Of a stretch of 64,000 nt of DNA, positions 60,115-64,000 are shown in pieces (the first letter of the stretch is position 1; each line of letters begins with the position of its first letter). Source of the stretch: Marinoscillum sp965229915 (GTDB lineage: Bacteria > Bacteroidota > Bacteroidia > Cytophagales > Cyclobacteriaceae); contig NZ_CBDDJZ010000001.1 in NCBI RefSeq assembly GCF_965229915.1, positions 3,906,001 to 3,970,000 of the forward strand, given 5' to 3'. The position numbers and the translations under genes were made by a program. The notes beneath the pieces were generated by a model. The model was not told the DNA's origin. It did not search any database and was given only the letters and a program-made list of their open reading frames with translations.

Positions 60115-61377
60115 ATGACTCGCCTATACTTATCTTCTGCCATTATTGGCTTAATGACCCTCGCGGCATGTGAGGGTGATTTCGGAACCAAAACGGTTAC
60201 CTATACTCGTGCCACGGCCATCTATGGTGATCTGGAGGAGTTACGCGCTACGCCACTACTCGGTACGGCGAAGGCCATTGTTGATCCTGGAAAAATATTT
60301 GTTTACCATGACCTACTCCTGGTAGGAGAAGAGGGACATGGAATCCACGTTATTGATAATGCTGATCCGGTCAATCCTGTGCCGCTTTCTTTTTTGAATA
60401 TTCCTGGGAATCGCGAATTCTTCATTAGTGAAGACTTTCTCTATGCAGAAAGTCTCTATGATATGTTGAAAATCGATGTTAGCAATATCCAACAAGCTCA
60501 AATTGTTGAACGGGTCAACAATGCTTTTTTAGAGACACTTACGAATGATCGTGGAGAAGCAATCATTGGGTTTAATTACGAGGAAGTAACGCAAGAACTT
60601 AAAATTGACGACCCTATCTTCGACTATGAAGCGGATCATAACGTGTATTTCTACGATATAGACAACTCACTGATTCCACCATCAGCTGTACCAGCATCTT
60701 TTGCCGGGAACAGTGGAAGTGGAGTGGGATCAGTAAATCGCATAGTAGCTTACGATGGATATGTGTATGCAGTCAGTAAGGGCAAGATGAATGTTTTTGA
60801 CTCACGAGCTGGATTTCAACAGGTATTGAGTGAATCCATGGGATGGAATATGGAAACGGTATTCCCGATGGGGGACAGGCTTTTTGTTGGCTCGAGTAGT
60901 TCAGTAGATATTTATGATATCAGCAATCGCGAACGGCCCAATTTCTTATCTTCTTACTGGCACATGACATCCTGTGATCCCGTGTTGCCTGTCAATGAGT
61001 CTACCGCTTATGTGACGTTGCGTACCGGTGACTTTTCAGAATGTCCAGGTGATGAAAACGAATTATTAGTGATTGATATTAGCTCCAATGAAATCATAGA
61101 GGAGATCCAGGAAATACTGATGGATAGTCCGTATGGGATAACACTGATAGGTGATAAGCTGTATGTAGGAGAGGGCAGCTTCGGCATGAGTGTTTTCGAT
61201 GCATCCGATCGTCGTAACCTTCAATTGATCAAACGAGATCAAACGGTGGAAGCCTTTGATGTATTGGCACACCCTACCAGGTCTGATGTATTGCTCATGG
61301 CCAGTGCTGACGGTCTTGTCCAGTATCAATTGGACATCAACCAAAACCTACAGCTAATAAGTCATATTGAGTTTTGA
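60115..61377 (+). CDS. LVIVD-repeat beta-propeller lipoprotein
   Basis: 420 residues from ATG 60115; lipobox MTLAAC. The mature part is a beta-propeller of LVIVD-like blades (LLVGEEGHGIHVIDNADPVN, FLYAESLYDMLKIDVSNIQQ, DRLFVGSSSSVDIYDISNRE, KLYVGEGSFGMSVFDASDRR). Function unknown; surface location likely. Its stop overlaps the next start (TTGA), so it is coupled to the barrel-like protein downstream. Confidence 0.78.
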   Translation: MTRLYLSSAIIGLMTLAACEGDFGTKTVTYTRATAIYGDLEELRATPLLGTAKAIVDPGKIFVYHDLLLVGEEGHGIHVIDNADPVNPVPLSFLNIPGNREFFISEDFLYAESLYDMLKIDVSNIQQAQIVERVNNAFLETLTNDRGEAIIGFNYEEVTQELKIDDPIFDYEADHNVYFYDIDNSLIPPSAVPASFAGNSGSGVGSVNRIVAYDGYVYAVSKGKMNVFDSRAGFQQVLSESMGWNMETVFPMGDRLFVGSSSSVDIYDISNRERPNFLSSYWHMTSCDPVLPVNESTAYVTLRTGDFSECPGDENELLVIDISSNEIIEEIQEILMDSPYGITLIGDKLYVGEGSFGMSVFDASDRRNLQLIKRDQTVEAFDVLAHPTRSDVLLMASADGLVQYQLDINQNLQLISHIEF

Positions 61378-62156
61378 GGTTAGTAGCAAGCATTCTTTTG
61401 CTTTTTGGGGCCAGCGTTGCTGCCAATGCACAATTCCAAGAGCCTCATCGCGCTTTGATCAATTACAGAGATGGGTCTTTTTTTATAGGCCATATATTGA
61501 CTCGGGATCATCCAAGGTGGCAGTTTGAGCTGAGCACTGGGGACACGATCCACCTGGACCCAATGTTGATTGATCGCATTTTATCTGATGAAGATGTCTT
61601 TTTCTACAGAAACAATAAATATCATACTCAGCGTGGACTTTTTGTTAATTCTTCATTGATCTTTCATGCCGGATGGGAATCATCTGTACAGTGGGATGGT
61701 ATTGTAGGCACGGCCTTGACGGATCGATGGGATGTCGGTATTGGTCTGGGTATTTCAGGTCATGATATGGATATGGGTGATAACTGGGTGTACAATGAGT
61801 TTGTAAATGGTTTTGGGTATGGTCGTTTTTTTCTCAATGACCATAGCATGAGGTTGTATCTTGATGGCAAGCTGGGGTATGGATTTCCATTTATCAATAC
61901 CTGGGATGAAGAGCATAGTGGAGGTTTTTATCTTGAGCCTGGAATCGGGGTACTCTTTTCTTCCAAAAATGCTTTTAAGTGGCATATAGCTTTGTCTCAA
62001 TACATCCTGAATACCCAAGGGACCACTACCACCTGGGGATTTAATGGAAACACGATACTGGTAGACTACAACATCTGGTACAATCGAACGGTACTTGAGT
62101 TTGGGGTGAGTGTTATGCTCACACCCAAGCAATTACGCGGTTTCGGTCTTTTTTGA
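61374..62156 (+). CDS. Hypothetical outer-membrane beta-barrel-like protein
   Basis: 260 residues, apparent TTG start overlapping the propeller gene; signal peptide ends near AANAQ. First ~80 residues resemble a small beta domain (YRDGSFFIGHILTRDHPRWQ), the rest alternates aromatic/hydrophobic strands (LGISGHDMDMGDNWVYNEFV, LYLDGKLGYGFPFINTWDEE) as in outer-membrane barrels. It likely works with the upstream lipoprotein. It ends 24 bp inside the convergent fbp gene. Confidence 0.65.
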   Translation: MRLVASILLLFGASVAANAQFQEPHRALINYRDGSFFIGHILTRDHPRWQFELSTGDTIHLDPMLIDRILSDEDVFFYRNNKYHTQRGLFVNSSLIFHAGWESSVQWDGIVGTALTDRWDVGIGLGISGHDMDMGDNWVYNEFVNGFGYGRFFLNDHSMRLYLDGKLGYGFPFINTWDEEHSGGFYLEPGIGVLFSSKNAFKWHIALSQYILNTQGTTTTWGFNGNTILVDYNIWYNRTVLEFGVSVMLTPKQLRGFGLF

Positions 62157-63143
62157 AGTGACAAACTCAATTACTTTGTTCACCATGTTTTTAGAGCCGA
62201 TGTAAAATGGTGTGCGTTGGTGAAAAGTGGTTGGCTGTATTTCAAGAATGCGACGTTCACCATCGGTAGCCATGCCTCCTGCTTGTTCTGCTATGAATGC
62301 GAGCGCATTGCACTCATAGAGTAGCCTCAATTTTCCGTTAGGAGCCTTGGTGGTATTGGGGTAGAGGTAAACTCCGCCTTTGAGCATGTTTCGGTGGTAA
62401 TCTGCTACTAAAGAACCAATATAGCGGGCAGTCATTTCCTCCGCCTTGCACCAGTCGGTGTATTCTTGCATGGATTTATCAAACTGATGGTAGCTGCCTT
62501 CATTGATTGAGTAGATGCTGCCATCTTCTGGGCACACCATATTGGTATGAGACAGTACAAACTCTCCCAGGGATGGTTCCAGTGTAAAGCCATTTACGCC
62601 GTGTCCGGTGGTATATACCAGCATGGTGGAGGATCCATATAGGATATACCCGGCTGCCACCTGTTCTGTTCCAGGTTGTAAAATATCTTCTTCGTTTACC
62701 GGACCACCCACAGGCGATTTTCTCCGGTAAATGGAAAAGATGGTCCCAATAGAAACGTTCACATCGATATTGGAAGACCCATCCAGTGGATCTATGGCTA
62801 CCACATACCTGCAGTGCGGGTTTAAGTGGACAATCTCCTCGTCTTCCTCGCTGACCACAGCACATACCTGGCCTCCATTTCGCAGTGCTCGGATGAACCT
62901 GATGTTGGCGATGACGTCCAGCTTTTGCTGATCTTCACCTTGCACATTTTTGGAACCGTATGCTCCAGCAATATCCAGTAGCCCAGACTTATTCACTTCC
63001 CTGTTAATGATCTTTCCTGCAAGTGCAATATCACGTAGCAATTGTGAGAGTTCACCTGTAGCAAATTCAAACTCATCCTGCTTTTTCTTGATAAAGCGGT
63101 CAAGGGTAGTGCCGATCGGAAGTCCTAGACTATTTTTGTTCAT
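62133..63143 (-). CDS. fbp: Fructose-1,6-bisphosphatase, class I
   Basis: 336 residues; gluconeogenic phosphatase. Metal and substrate motifs: VVSEEDEEIVHL, VAIDPLDGSSNIDVNVSIGT, and the C-terminal KLRLLYECNALAFIAEQAGG signature. Cytoplasmic. Upstream carries only a variant -7 (TATTTTCG). Convergent overlap of 24 bp with the barrel gene. Confidence 0.95.
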   Translation of the reverse strand: MNKNSLGLPIGTTLDRFIKKKQDEFEFATGELSQLLRDIALAGKIINREVNKSGLLDIAGAYGSKNVQGEDQQKLDVIANIRFIRALRNGGQVCAVVSEEDEEIVHLNPHCRYVVAIDPLDGSSNIDVNVSIGTIFSIYRRKSPVGGPVNEEDILQPGTEQVAAGYILYGSSTMLVYTTGHGVNGFTLEPSLGEFVLSHTNMVCPEDGSIYSINEGSYHQFDKSMQEYTDWCKAEEMTARYIGSLVADYHRNMLKGGVYLYPNTTKAPNGKLRLLYECNALAFIAEQAGGMATDGERRILEIQPTTFHQRTPFYIGSKNMVNKVIEFVTSKKTETA

Positions 63144-63212
63144 CTTTATGTGTTTATGAATAGTTTGAAAGTGCGAAAATAGCCCTTTTTATTGATTTAA
63201 ATCGTTTGCAAG

Positions 63213-64000
63213 ATGCGAATTTTCAAATTTGGTGGTGCTTCTGTGAAAGACGCAGATGGTGTGCGAAACCTGGCAAAAATTGTTTGCCAGTACCCAGATC
63301 AACCGTTGGTAGTGGTGGTGTCTGCCATGGGAAAAACGACTAACGCTCTGGAAATAATTGCCAAAAAGGCGTATGAAAGAAAACCGTACTCCATTGAATT
63401 GGATACGCTCATTGCCAACCATCAGACAATTTGCAATGAGTTGTTTGCAGAGCTGCCACAGGACATTGCCAACTGGTTTGTCCAATTGGAAGAATCCTTA
63501 AAAGCTCCCACCAAAAATTGGTTGCCCTTTTATGACCAGATCATTCCATATGGAGAGCTAATCTCTACCTCGATTGTTTATCACTACCTGAGCAAGGAGA
63601 CTGAGGCTGAGTGGCTGGATGCGAGATCCTGTATTAAAACGAATAGCTTCTTCACTGAAGCTAATGTGGATTGGCAGTTGACTGAGCACTTCATTTCAAG
63701 AGATCTACCTGTGTTGTTAGAAAATGGTCCCGTCATCACCCAGGGCTTTATTGGTTCAGACCTTACCGGGAAGAATACAACGCTTGGTCGAGAAGGGTCA
63801 GATTTTACCGGAGCTATATTCGCCTATTGCCTCAAGGCAGAAAGCCTCACTGTTTGGAAAGATGTGCCTGGTCTACTGAATGCGGATCCGAAAAAGTTTG
63901 AAGAAGCAGAGTTGTTTGATGAACTATCCTACCAGGAGGTGACAGAGCTGACCTTTTATGGAGCGAAGGTCATTCACCCAAAAACCATTCGCCCTCTAGC
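63213..64000 (+). CDS. Aspartate kinase (3' end outside window)
   Basis: Frame open from ATG 63213 to the window edge (262 residues). It phosphorylates aspartate, the first step to lysine, methionine and threonine. Signatures: FKFGGASVKDADGVRNLAKI at the N-terminus, VVVVSAMGKTTNAL, and the C-terminal side TTLGREGSDFTGAI and KVIHPKTIRPL. Whether it carries ACT domains or a fused homoserine dehydrogenase is outside the window. Confidence 0.92.
   Translation, partial: MRIFKFGGASVKDADGVRNLAKIVCQYPDQPLVVVVSAMGKTTNALEIIAKKAYERKPYSIELDTLIANHQTICNELFAELPQDIANWFVQLEESLKAPTKNWLPFYDQIIPYGELISTSIVYHYLSKETEAEWLDARSCIKTNSFFTEANVDWQLTEHFISRDLPVLLENGPVITQGFIGSDLTGKNTTLGREGSDFTGAIFAYCLKAESLTVWKDVPGLLNADPKKFEEAELFDELSYQEVTELTFYGAKVIHPKTIRPL

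Noticed and set aside
1..64000. tRNA, rRNA and riboswitch search by eye
   Set aside because: No cloverleaf with a TTCGA-type arm outside coding genes and no recognisable riboswitch core was found; a covariance-model scan would be decisive.

Overview
The window reads as chromosomal DNA of a Bacteroidota member, most likely order Cytophagales (marine gliding type). Supporting signs are: Bacteroidota promoters of the form TTG-N17..21-TAnnTTTG with weak Shine-Dalgarno use; a type IX secretion (T9SS) sorting domain and a PorT-like barrel; the DUF4290-murA pair; DUF2851 and DUF5606 proteins; and three ECF sigma/anti-sigma pairs. No rRNA, tRNA, CRISPR array, intact insertion sequence or prophage was seen. 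Genus assignment is not possible from sequence reading alone.

Layout. 1-2046: the end of a secreted six-repeat DUF7282 protein. 2189-6379: Xaa-Pro aminopeptidase, GNAT, RidA, DUF4290 and murA (with Asp in place of the catalytic Cys). 6573-7902: an ECF sigma/RskA pair. 7960-9970: a GH113-like glycosidase facing a double sugar-binding-fold protein. 10011-11215: two nearly identical small secreted proteins, with a phased TGTCA array in front of each of them and of the sugar-binding protein. 11342-14609: histidine kinase, response regulator, an acidic protein and a CuZn-SOD-like lipoprotein. 14704-25414: housekeeping genes (nucleoside phosphorylase, trhO, NeuD-like transferase, a membrane protein, DUF2851, pyrF, lolA, ftsK, pyrD). 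25621-26399: a decayed MntA/HepT module. 26433-31291: xerD, aroQ, a class V aminotransferase, a TPR protein, marC and rnhA.

31275-42102 is a surface-signalling island: a LytTR regulator, a beta-propeller HisKA_2 kinase, a 1272-residue modular surface protein, a T9SS-sorted protein and a second HisKA_2 kinase carrying TPRs. 43014-50122 holds two paralogous PKD-like lipoproteins divergent from a FecI/FecR/TonB-receptor set; a shared bipartite motif faces both ways. 50119-55987 is mostly housekeeping (saccharopine dehydrogenase, SDR, PorT, ubiE, engB, DUF5606, thioesterase) with a DUF4160/DUF2442 pair. 56012-59513 is a third sigma/FecR pair whose partner is an STN domain fused to LA_2272-type repeats instead of a TonB receptor. 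The window ends with a short promoter-plus-terminator unit, a beta-propeller lipoprotein with an outer-membrane partner, fbp, and the start of an aspartate kinase.

The strongest candidates for undescribed biology are the phased TGTCA regulon (10.0-11.2 kb), the 31-42 kb signalling island with a 21-bp direct repeat upstream of its kinase, the divergent sigma-dependent lipoprotein/receptor locus (43-50 kb), and the sigma/FecR/STN-repeat system (56-59.5 kb).
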